Assembly (NCBI RefSeq): GCF_003315795.1
Contig: NZ_QMEY01000013.1
Span: 185,331-249,330 of the forward strand
Length of the DNA: 64,000 nucleotides
Direction: 5' to 3'
Source of the DNA: Spongiactinospora rosea
Lineage (GTDB): Bacteria > Actinomycetota > Actinomycetes > Streptosporangiales > Streptosporangiaceae
The notes beneath the pieces were generated by a model that was not told where the DNA came from, searched no databases, and worked only from the letters and a program-made list of their open reading frames with translations. A program made the translations under genes and the position numbers. This document shows, piece by piece, positions 9,745 through 17,458 of this stretch (the first letter of the stretch is position 1; each line of letters begins with the position of its first letter).

Positions 9745-12156
9745 GTGAGCCGACGCTCAGTACACCGGATGACATTCGCGACACTGGCCATCATCGCGCT
9801 CATAGCGCTAATGATCATGGTCGCTCGCATAGTCGATCCGAATGCGAAGGCGACTCTTCTCGATCTCGCCGCGTTCATCCCCCCGGTGGTCGGCGCGATG
9901 ATCGCTCTGGTGGCATGGGCCAGACGTCCCCCCTCCGCCCCCATGGACCTGGACAAGGCCGCCGACGCCCTGGCCGCTCTGGTGGAAAGGCAATGGCGGG
10001 CCGAGGCACGGCGTCGTCTGCTCGGCGATCCCGAGCCGATCCCCGTCCATTGGAAGCCTGTGGGCGATCAGCAGGCCATGAGCCCGCCGGATCTGGTGAG
10101 CCCCAAGCGTGCCCGCCTCACCGCGCGCAGCGATGACATGCCCGAGCTGGCCCGGTTGTTCCGCAACCTCACCCGGAGACGGCTGATCATCACCGGCGGC
10201 CCCGGTACCGGAAAGACCACCCTTGCCGTGCAGTTGCTGCTGCATCTGCTCTCCACCCGCGCCGAGGACAAGGCGTCCGCCGGGCCCGGTGAGACGGTCC
10301 CGGTGCCCGTGCTGATCCCCATCAGCGGATGGGACCCCGCCGTTCACCCCCAGTTGCACGACTGGCTCGCCGTACGACTGGCCCAGGACTACCCCGCCCT
10401 GACCGCCCCCGAGCACGGGCCGGACGCGCCCGCCGCGCTGGCGCACGGCGGTCACATCCTGGCCGTGCTGGACGGGCTCGACGAGATCGGGCCGGAGGCT
10501 CGCACCGAGGTGATCAAGGCGCTCAACGCCTCCCTCGACGGCCGCGACCAGCTCATCGTCACCAGCCGCAGCGCCGAGTTCGGTGATGCCGTCGCGCGGA
10601 CGGGCCGCCCGCTGACCGGGGCCCTGGTCATCGCCCCCGAGCGGGTGCCCGCGAAGGTCGGCGCGGACTACTTGCGCGACTGCCTGGCAGGAACGCCCTC
10701 CGAAGCCTGGTCGCGGGTGCTCACCGCGCTGGACGACCAGCCAGCGCCCGGCCTGGTGGCGATAGCCGCCACCCCGCTGGGCCTGTGGCTGATCCGTGCC
10801 GTCTACCTCAATACGGGCGTCGATCCCGCTCCCCTGGCCGGACCGCTCGGTCAGGACCCTGAGGCGTTGCACGCGCATCTGCTCGACCGCCTGATCCCCG
10901 CGCTCATCGCCGGACGACCGCCCAGCACCGAACGCGCCGATCATTTCCGCCCCTCCCGCCCGCTCGACCCGGATGCCGTCCGCAAGTACCTCGGATTTCT
11001 GGCGAGGCGCTTCGATCCGCAGGCGACCCGCGACATCGTCTGGTGGCGCCTGGCCCGCACGTCGCGGTGGTTCCCGCTCACGGTGGCGCTGGCGACGCTG
11101 CTGACCAGCATGGCGCTCAGTGCGGTGAGCTTCGGGGTCTGCGGCGCGATCATGTACGCCGTGGCATCCGGGCCGCATGCCGCCGGTATCGGGATGCGGT
11201 CGGGGCTGACGACCGGCACCCCCCTCGGGACGATGCTCGGGCTCGCCTTCGGATCGGCGGCCGGGCTGTCGGCAGTGCCGATGGCAGGCAACAGGGTCCC
11301 TGCCGGACGCGCTCGCTCTTTCATACGCAGGGCCGGTCGCGGGTTGCTGCCGGGGGGCGCGTTCGGCGTCCCCTTCGGGCTGTGGGCCGTCAACGCCAGC
11401 GGTAGCCCATCCATCGGCGCCCTCTTCGGCCTGACCGGTGGGTTCGCCATCATGGTCGCGGCCGGCGGCGCGTGGGTCGAGCAGGTGCCGGGCTACGCCG
11501 GACTGCGCAGACGTGGGCGTCCGGCACCCGGCCCGCTCTGGCACAGGATGCGGCGCGCGATGTCGCGCGGGCTGGCACCCGGTGTGCTCTGTGGGCTGAT
11601 ATTCGGGCTTTCGGGTGGATTCAGGGTCGGCGTGCAATACATACTCGTCGCCGGGATCTGCTTCGGCTTGGCGTTCGGGCCGATGATCGGCCTGATCAGG
11701 TGGGTGGAACGGCCGCTCGTGACGGCCCTCGGCACGCCGCTCACCTCTTATCGCGCCGACCGTGCGCTGACCCTGCTGCGCGCGTGCCTGACGGGGCTGC
11801 TCTTCGGGCTCGCCATAGGACTCGTGCTCGCACTGTGGCCGGCCTTCCGCCAGACCGCACTGCTCGCGGGCCTCGCCACCGAGGCGCGGGTCGTGATCGG
11901 GCTCGTGTTCGGGTTCACCCTCGGCTTCGTCTTCGGGTTCATGTTCGGGCTGGTGGCCGGGAATCATCACGCCTGGCTGGTGCTGACGTACACCGCCGTG
12001 CCCTCGGCCCTTCTGCGCAGACTGCCCTGGCGGTTCATGGGGTTTCTGGACGACGCCCATCGGCTGGGGCTGCTGCGGGCCGTCGGTCCGGTTTATCAGT
12101 TCCGGCATGCGGCGCTGCACGATCATCTCGCCGGGGCTCGGTACGGCGGGGCGTGA
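9745..12156 (+). CDS. NACHT-type STAND NTPase with membrane C-terminal domain (copy 1)
   Basis: An 803-aa protein. GTG 9745 is chosen because it aligns exactly with the start of the downstream paralog (SRRSVHR against GRRSTQR). Two membrane helices lie at about residues 8-62, then a NACHT NTPase with Walker A GGPGTGKTT at 151 and Walker B VLDGLDEIG near 241. From about 430 to 770 there is a glycine-rich set of membrane segments full of FG steps, ending in a conserved soluble tail with PWRFMGFLDDAHRLGLLR. NACHT proteins are signal-responsive switches, several of them antiphage. Here a membrane-acting effector is plausible but unproven. Tandem paralog at 12747. Confidence 0.85.
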   Translation: MSRRSVHRMTFATLAIIALIALMIMVARIVDPNAKATLLDLAAFIPPVVGAMIALVAWARRPPSAPMDLDKAADALAALVERQWRAEARRRLLGDPEPIPVHWKPVGDQQAMSPPDLVSPKRARLTARSDDMPELARLFRNLTRRRLIITGGPGTGKTTLAVQLLLHLLSTRAEDKASAGPGETVPVPVLIPISGWDPAVHPQLHDWLAVRLAQDYPALTAPEHGPDAPAALAHGGHILAVLDGLDEIGPEARTEVIKALNASLDGRDQLIVTSRSAEFGDAVARTGRPLTGALVIAPERVPAKVGADYLRDCLAGTPSEAWSRVLTALDDQPAPGLVAIAATPLGLWLIRAVYLNTGVDPAPLAGPLGQDPEALHAHLLDRLIPALIAGRPPSTERADHFRPSRPLDPDAVRKYLGFLARRFDPQATRDIVWWRLARTSRWFPLTVALATLLTSMALSAVSFGVCGAIMYAVASGPHAAGIGMRSGLTTGTPLGTMLGLAFGSAAGLSAVPMAGNRVPAGRARSFIRRAGRGLLPGGAFGVPFGLWAVNASGSPSIGALFGLTGGFAIMVAAGGAWVEQVPGYAGLRRRGRPAPGPLWHRMRRAMSRGLAPGVLCGLIFGLSGGFRVGVQYILVAGICFGLAFGPMIGLIRWVERPLVTALGTPLTSYRADRALTLLRACLTGLLFGLAIGLVLALWPAFRQTALLAGLATEARVVIGLVFGFTLGFVFGFMFGLVAGNHHAWLVLTYTAVPSALLRRLPWRFMGFLDDAHRLGLLRAVGPVYQFRHAALHDHLAGARYGGA

Positions 12157-12577
12157 CCAGGGCCATCGCCTGATGCACCTCGCGGACGGCCTGGGGCGGG
12201 TCGCCGCACTGGAGGTTCGCCAGGGTGGCGGTGGTGACCTTGTCGAGCTCGTCGGGGTATGCGTGGTGGAGGGCCTGGGCGAGTCCGCTCTGGGTGGCCA
12301 TGTAGCGCTGGAGCAGGCGGGCCTGCGACACCAGCGCAGACCCGGCGAGGCCGCTGGTCAGGTCGCTGTCCCAGGCGTCGGCGATCATCTGCCGCATCGC
12401 CCTGACCAGGACATCCGCCGGCGCTTCTGTGGTGCCGCGCTCGGCGACCGCGCTCAGCGCGAGGTCGATCCGTACGTCGGCCTTGGCGAAGAGCACGTCC
12501 TCCTTGGCCAGGAAGTGGAGAAAGAAGGTGCGGGTGGACACTTCGGCGATATCGGCAACGGTGACCGCTTCGTCCCC
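12035..12577 (-). pseudogene. Decapitated tetR remnant after NACHT copy 1
   Basis: Antisense to and overlapping the NACHT 3' end. The deduced peptide VTVADIAEVSTRTFFLHF... matches the intact TetR at 15134-15748 across most of its length, but the first ~35 codons, including the first HTH helices, are absent: upstream of about 12577 similarity stops and no start codon occurs before an in-frame TAG at 12650-12652. Inside are deletions of roughly 4, 5-7 and 13 codons that keep the frame. The native stop is lost, so translation would read on to 12035. It is the right-hand scar of the NACHT-tetR duplication. Confidence 0.8.
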
Positions 12578-12746
12578 TTGCCCCGACTTTCCACATACCC
12601 GCTTACCTGTGCCTCGCAGGCCAGAAAGGCAAGGGTGACTGAGGGTGGACTACTTCACCAGTCACAATTAAGACATTACGCGCGTTCAATGAAGAAGTCC
12701 GCAAGGCAGTTGTCCGACCGACGGCGATTCCGACACCATACCGAAG

Positions 12747-15179
12747 ATGGGCCGACGCTCGACACAGCGGGCGATACTCGCCGCGCTGGCCATCGCCTCA
12801 CTGGCGGCGATCGTGATCGTACTTACGCGTGCGTTGAAGGCGGACGCCAAGGCCACCGTCAACGATCTCGTCATCCTCGGCGTGGCCATAATTCCGTGGA
12901 CGGTCGCCATAATCGCCTGGGCCCGGCGACCGCCGGCCGCCCCGATCAATGTGAACGCCGCCGCTGACGATCTGGCCTCCCTGGTCAAAGAGCAATGGCG
13001 GGCCGAGGCACGACATCGTCGGCTCAATGACCCGAAACCGATTCCCGTCCCCTGGCGGATGGCCGAAAATCTGGAAAGTACCAGCCGATCCCACCTGATC
13101 GGCCCAGACTTCTCCGCCTTTACCGGGCACAGCGATGATGTGCCGGGGCTCATCGGCTTCTTCCGCGAACTGGGCCAGCGACGATTGATCATCATCGGCG
13201 ACCCGGGCACGGGAAAGACCACGCTGGCCATGCAGTTGCTCCTGGGCCTTCTGGACATCCGTGCTGAGCACAAACAGTCGGCCCGGCCCGATGAGATCGT
13301 CCCGGTGCCCGTACTGATCCCGATCAGCGGGTGGGATACGAAAATCCACCCTTACCTGCAAGACTGGCTCGCCGTACGACTGGCTCACGACTATCCGGCC
13401 CTCGCCACGGCCGCGCACGGGAAGGGTGTGTTCGCCCGGCTCGTCCGGGAGGGGCACATCCTTCCCGTCCTGGACGGCCTCGATGAAATCGAGGAATCAG
13501 CGAGCGCAGAAGTGATCAGGAGACTCAACGCCTCCCTGGACACGAACGCCCAACTGATCCTCACCAGTCGCCGCGCCGAGTGGGAACGCGCGATCGCCTC
13601 CGCAGGGCGTCCACTGAACGCGGGGGCCACCATCGCCCCCCTGGTGCTCTCCCAGCCCGCCGGCGCGAGCTATTTGGGTGACTGCCTGGCCGCGTCGCCT
13701 CCGGAGACCTGGAAACGCGTACTGGCGGCATTGGGCGACGATACCGCCCCACGCCTGACCGCACTCGATCTATGGTTGATCCGCACGGTCTATGTGGACA
13801 CCGGTAAAGACCCCGGCCTCTTGCTCGAACTGCTGGCCTCGAACCGGGCTCCTGCCGAGCTTCGGGCCCATCTCCTGAACGAACTCATTCCCTCGCTCAT
13901 CGAGACCCGATCGCCCAGCACCGACCCTGCCGACCATTTCCGGCCGTCGCGCAGGCTGGATCCGTCCACCACCCTGCGCTATCTGACCTTTCTGGCCCGC
14001 CGCTTCCCGCCGCCCGGTGACATCACCTGGTGGCGGCTCGCCCGCACGTCGCGTGGATTTCCACTCAAAGTGGGAGTGGCGATCTTTCTGTGCTCGGTAC
14101 CGGTGTTCTGTGTCACTGGCGGAATCGCCGGGGTGTTATGGGCGGGGCTGGCCGGGTCCTCCATCCTCGACTCATTGCTGGCGGGCCTGTTAGCAGGCGC
14201 GCAGCTTGGTTCCCCGCTCGGAATGGCATTCGGGGCGGCGGCGGCGATCGCGGCCATTAGTCGTCCAAAGGAGCGGACGCCGGCGAGCCGACCGCGTGTC
14301 TGGGCGCGCAAGGTGGCACGCGGGCTGCTTCCCGGAGCCGCGGCCGAAGCCACTGTGGGAGTGTGGGGATGGGCCGTCACGGAAAGCCCTGAGTGGTTCT
14401 TGTACGGGCTCATCAGCGCTTTCGCCATTGGGGCCGTGGCGACCGATTCATGGGGCGATGATCTGCCCGGCTATATGGGATTTCGGCTACGCCGACGTTC
14501 AAAGACCCGCTCGCTGCCTCGCGAACTGCTGCGCGGAGTGGGGTTCGGAGTGCTGCTCGGCTCGCTGTGCGGGCTGCTGTTCGGGCTGCCGTTCGGGGTC
14601 GAACTGGGGCTTCTATACGCCTTCCTCGGCGGGATCATGTTCGGAGTGGCGTTCGGGCCGGTGATCGGACTGATCAGGTGGACGGAACGCCCGCTGGCCG
14701 ACGAGGTCAGCACCCCGCAGTCCAGCCATCGCGCCGACCGTCACCTCACCTTCCTCCGGGTGATCATGACCGCCACGCTCTTCGGGCTCACCATCGGCGC
14801 GGCGGTGGCCGTACCGATGTCCCTCGTCCTCAGTATGTTCAGCGATGTGGACTACGTATCCGGGTCCGCCATCGGGCCCGCCATCGGATTCGGATTCGGG
14901 TTCGGGTTCGCCATCGGATTCGGATTCGGCTGGCTGTTCGGGCTGGTGGCCGGAAAGCATCATGCCTGGCTGGCGCTGACGTTCACGGTCGTGCCGCTGG
15001 CCCTCGTCGGGAAACTGCCCTGGCGGTTCATGAGTTTCCTGGACGATGCCCATCGGCTGGGGTTGCTGCGGGCGGTCGGTCCGGTGTACCAGTTCCGGCA
15101 TGCCGCCCTGCACGACCATCTCGCCCGGGGGGCTCACCCGCTCTCACCACGACGGGACGTGACAAGGGCCATCGCCTGA
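12747..15179 (+). CDS. NACHT-type STAND NTPase with membrane C-terminal domain (copy 2)
   Basis: An 810-aa paralog of the protein at 9745, collinear from the first residue. Membrane helices lie at about 8-62, Walker A GDPGTGKTT at 151 and Walker B VLDGLDEIE near 240. The region VPVLIPISGWD is shared with copy 1. The C-terminal membrane region contains a striking run of alternating phenylalanine and glycine near residue 715-735 (GFGFGFGFAIGFGFGW). The last 100 residues are nearly identical to copy 1. The 3' end overlaps the convergent tetR gene by 46 nt. No effector nuclease, protease or TIR domain is visible; the membrane part may be the effector. Confidence 0.85.
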   Translation: MGRRSTQRAILAALAIASLAAIVIVLTRALKADAKATVNDLVILGVAIIPWTVAIIAWARRPPAAPINVNAAADDLASLVKEQWRAEARHRRLNDPKPIPVPWRMAENLESTSRSHLIGPDFSAFTGHSDDVPGLIGFFRELGQRRLIIIGDPGTGKTTLAMQLLLGLLDIRAEHKQSARPDEIVPVPVLIPISGWDTKIHPYLQDWLAVRLAHDYPALATAAHGKGVFARLVREGHILPVLDGLDEIEESASAEVIRRLNASLDTNAQLILTSRRAEWERAIASAGRPLNAGATIAPLVLSQPAGASYLGDCLAASPPETWKRVLAALGDDTAPRLTALDLWLIRTVYVDTGKDPGLLLELLASNRAPAELRAHLLNELIPSLIETRSPSTDPADHFRPSRRLDPSTTLRYLTFLARRFPPPGDITWWRLARTSRGFPLKVGVAIFLCSVPVFCVTGGIAGVLWAGLAGSSILDSLLAGLLAGAQLGSPLGMAFGAAAAIAAISRPKERTPASRPRVWARKVARGLLPGAAAEATVGVWGWAVTESPEWFLYGLISAFAIGAVATDSWGDDLPGYMGFRLRRRSKTRSLPRELLRGVGFGVLLGSLCGLLFGLPFGVELGLLYAFLGGIMFGVAFGPVIGLIRWTERPLADEVSTPQSSHRADRHLTFLRVIMTATLFGLTIGAAVAVPMSLVLSMFSDVDYVSGSAIGPAIGFGFGFGFAIGFGFGWLFGLVAGKHHAWLALTFTVVPLALVGKLPWRFMSFLDDAHRLGLLRAVGPVYQFRHAALHDHLARGAHPLSPRRDVTRAIA

Positions 15180-15748
15180 TGCATCGCCTCGCGGACCGCC
15201 TCGGGCGGGTCGCCGCGCTGGAGGGCGGCGAGGGTGGCGGCGCTGACGGCGCCGATGGCAGCGCCGACCAGGGCGGCGGCGCTGACCTCGTCGAGGTCGC
15301 GCGGGTACGCCTGGTGCAGGGCGCGGGACAGGTCGGTCTGGGCGGCCATGTAGCGCTGGAGGAGGCGGGCCTGGAGCACCGGTGCGGACACCGCGAGGCG
15401 GGCCCGTAGGGCGGCCAGGCCGCTGGTCAGGTCGCTGTCCCAGGTGTCGGCGATCATCTGCTCCATCGCCCTGTCCAGCACGTCGGCCAGTCGGTCCGTG
15501 TCGCCGCGCTCGGCGACCGCGCTCAGCGCGAGGTCGATCCGTACGTCGGCGTTGGCGAAGAGCACGTCCTCCTTGGCCGGGAAGTGGAGAAAGAAGGTGC
15601 GGGTGGACACCTCGGCCGCCTCGGCGATCTCGGCCACGGTGACCGCTTCGTACCCCTTCTCGGCGAACAGGCGGACCGCCGCCTCGACCAGCGCCTGCCG
15701 CGTGCGCTGCTTCTTCCGCTCCCGCAGGCCGGGGCTCTCCGTCGTCAT
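15134..15748 (-). CDS. TetR-family regulator
   Basis: About 204 aa. The N-terminal HTH (TRQALVEAAVRLFAEKGYEAVTVAEIAEAAEVSTRTFF region, residues 15-50) is canonical and the C-terminus is a helical ligand-binding domain. ATG 15748 is preferred to the GTG at 15754; neither has a strong ribosome site. It diverges from the SDR gene over an 83-nt gap containing TGCATCTTGTGCA and CACTTCATTCAGTGTAGTG, both partly palindromic and likely operator material. It probably represses the SDR and itself. Its 3' end is convergent with and overlaps NACHT copy 2. Confidence 0.9.
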   Translation of the reverse strand: MTTESPGLRERKKQRTRQALVEAAVRLFAEKGYEAVTVAEIAEAAEVSTRTFFLHFPAKEDVLFANADVRIDLALSAVAERGDTDRLADVLDRAMEQMIADTWDSDLTSGLAALRARLAVSAPVLQARLLQRYMAAQTDLSRALHQAYPRDLDEVSAAALVGAAIGAVSAATLAALQRGDPPEAVREAMHQAMALVTSRRGESG

Positions 15749-15831
15749 TGCCACATGCTATTGCATCTTGTGCATCACTTCATTCAGTGTAGTGTTACAT
15801 CGAGTGAAGCGAGTTGGAGGAGGAGAGGGAC

Positions 15832-16815
15832 ATGGGGAGCCTGGACGGACGCGTCGTACTCATCACCGGCGCGGGGCGCGGCATCGGCCGTGAAGAGGCG
15901 CTGTACTTCGCCGGGGAGGGCGCGAAGGTCGTCGTCAACGACCCCGGGGTCGCCATCGACGGCAGCGGCGGCGACACGGGCGTCGCGGCGGCGGTGGTGG
16001 AGGAGATCACCGCGCGCGGCGGGCAGGCGGTCGCCAACACCGACAGCGTCACCGACTGGGAGGGCGCCCGGCGGATGGTCGAGACGGCCGTGGACACGTT
16101 CGGTGACCTGCACGTACTCATCAACAACGCCACCATCGAGCGCAACCGGGGCATGGCCGACCTGAGCGAGGAGGACTTCGATGTGGTGGTCGCGGTCAAG
16201 CTGAAGGGCACGTTCGCGGTCACCCGCTGGGCGGCCCGGTACTGGCGCGAGCGGCACGCGGCCGGTGAGCGCGTGGACCGCGCGGTCATCAACACCTCGT
16301 CGGGCTCGGGCCTGCTCAACCCGCTGCCCGCGCAGTCGTCCTACGCGGCCGGGAACGCGGGCGTCGCGGCGATGACCACGGTCGGGGCGCTGGAGCTGGG
16401 CCGGTACGGCGTGCGGGTCAACTGCATCTCGCCGTCGATGGCGCGTACCAGGCTCACGCTGGAGGTTCCCGGGATGAGCGAGAAGCCGGCCGACGGGTTC
16501 GACCCGCTGAGCCCGGCCGCCAGCGCGCCTGTGGCGGCCTACCTGGCCTCGGCCGGGTGCCCGCTGACCGGGCAGGTGCTGTCGGTCCGTGCCGGGTCGG
16601 TGGCCGTGAACCACCCGTGGTCGCGCGGGGACCGGGTGCACAAGGACGGGCTGTGGACGGTGGAGGAGCTGGCCGAGGCGATGAAGGGGGTGTCGGTGGA
16701 CGACCCCTTCGACAAGCTGGCCCAGGCGCTGGGCGGGGCCCTGGGGACCACCGGGCACGCGCAGATCCAGGAAATGATCGATGCCCTGCTGGACGGGGGA
16801 TCGTCGGAGGGCTGA
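15832..16815 (+). CDS. Short-chain dehydrogenase/reductase family protein lacking the catalytic lysine
   Basis: A 327-aa protein starting at ATG 15832 behind GGAGGAGAG. The Rossmann motif TGAGRGIG lies at 12-19, VLINNAT at about 106, NTSSGSG around the active-site serine, and then SYAAGNAG. The usual YxxxK becomes YxxxN, so the catalytic lysine is replaced. It is longer than a classical SDR (about 250), with a C-terminal extension of about 80 residues similar in placement to multifunctional-enzyme dehydrogenases. It is divergent from TetR. Substrate unknown; activity may be altered. Confidence 0.85.
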   Translation: MGSLDGRVVLITGAGRGIGREEALYFAGEGAKVVVNDPGVAIDGSGGDTGVAAAVVEEITARGGQAVANTDSVTDWEGARRMVETAVDTFGDLHVLINNATIERNRGMADLSEEDFDVVVAVKLKGTFAVTRWAARYWRERHAAGERVDRAVINTSSGSGLLNPLPAQSSYAAGNAGVAAMTTVGALELGRYGVRVNCISPSMARTRLTLEVPGMSEKPADGFDPLSPAASAPVAAYLASAGCPLTGQVLSVRAGSVAVNHPWSRGDRVHKDGLWTVEELAEAMKGVSVDDPFDKLAQALGGALGTTGHAQIQEMIDALLDGGSSEG

Positions 16816-16838
16816 CCGGAAAACGCGGTTGAAACGCA

Positions 16839-16865
16839 CCGGGTGCGGGCCTTGCCCGCGCCCGG
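16839..16865. terminator. Hairpin terminator after the SDR gene
   Basis: CCGGGTGCGGGC and GCCCGCGCCCGG form a 12-bp stem with one G-T pair and a CTT loop, 24 nt after the SDR stop. There is no clear U-tract, as is common in actinomycetes. The rest of 16866-17029 shows no gene and should hold the promoter of the small-protein pair. Confidence 0.6.
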
Positions 16866-17029
16866 TTCGGTCGTGGCGATGATGTGGATGATGTGTTCGG
16901 AATGCAGGACTTGGTCCCCTTTTTCGCGCCATCGCGGTCACGCACAACTCATAATGATCTTTTGCGACACGGCTTAAACTGGTCGGGCACCAGGGGGTCA
17001 CCGGTTTACTCTCTGCGCGGGAGGCTTGC

Positions 17030-17233
17030 ATGCAGGTAGGCGGCAAGGTCTGGCACATGTACCTTCCGGACGAGCCCCGCGTCTCAGAGGTGGCCGAATG
17101 GGAGCGCAGGGCGGCGCGGAGGGCGGCGACCGGCTACATCGTGACACCCAACGTCTTCGGCCACCCGGTGGACCAGGTGTGCCCGTACTGCAAGGTCAAG
17201 GTCGTGATGACGCCGATGGAAAAGACGCTTTGA
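17030..17233 (+). CDS. Small protein with a CxxC motif
   Basis: A 67-aa basic protein beginning MQVGGKVWHMYLPDEP, with a helical middle (EVAEWERRAARRAATGY) and a single C-terminal CPYC. It stops with TGA directly followed by the ATG of the next tiny gene, which also carries cysteine pairs, so they are translationally coupled. A lone CxxC could bind zinc by dimerising or by pairing with the neighbour. No family recognised. Confidence 0.6.
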   Translation: MQVGGKVWHMYLPDEPRVSEVAEWERRAARRAATGYIVTPNVFGHPVDQVCPYCKVKVVMTPMEKTL

Positions 17234-17374
17234 ATGGCCGAATGCCGTCCATGCAAGGGTGTGGGCACCATCACGGAGCGCATTCGCGTCAAGGACCCGC
17301 AAACCGGTGAGGTTCATTACGAAGTGAGCACGAAGACGTGCAAATTCTGTGGTGGCACCGGGCGGCGCGGTTAG
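17234..17374 (+). CDS. 46-aa DnaJ-like CxxCxGxG zinc-motif protein
   Basis: ATG 17234 immediately follows the stop of the 67-aa gene. The peptide has two DnaJ central-domain repeats, CRPCKGVG at residues 4-11 and CKFCGGTG at about 36-43, separated by a charged beta-like stretch (ITERIRVKDPQTGEVHYEV). This is half of the four repeats of DnaJ's zinc domain and would form one zinc site. There is no J domain. It may be a free-standing zinc-ribbon adaptor or redox protein. The coding call rests on the motif precision and the stop-start coupling. Confidence 0.7.
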   Translation: MAECRPCKGVGTITERIRVKDPQTGEVHYEVSTKTCKFCGGTGRRG

Positions 17375-17458
17375 CCGCACCCCGCGAAACCCGGGCACCG
17401 GGCCGGGACCGGCGACGGTGGGCGGCGTTCAGTGGGCATGCCGTACTGAACAGCGCCC

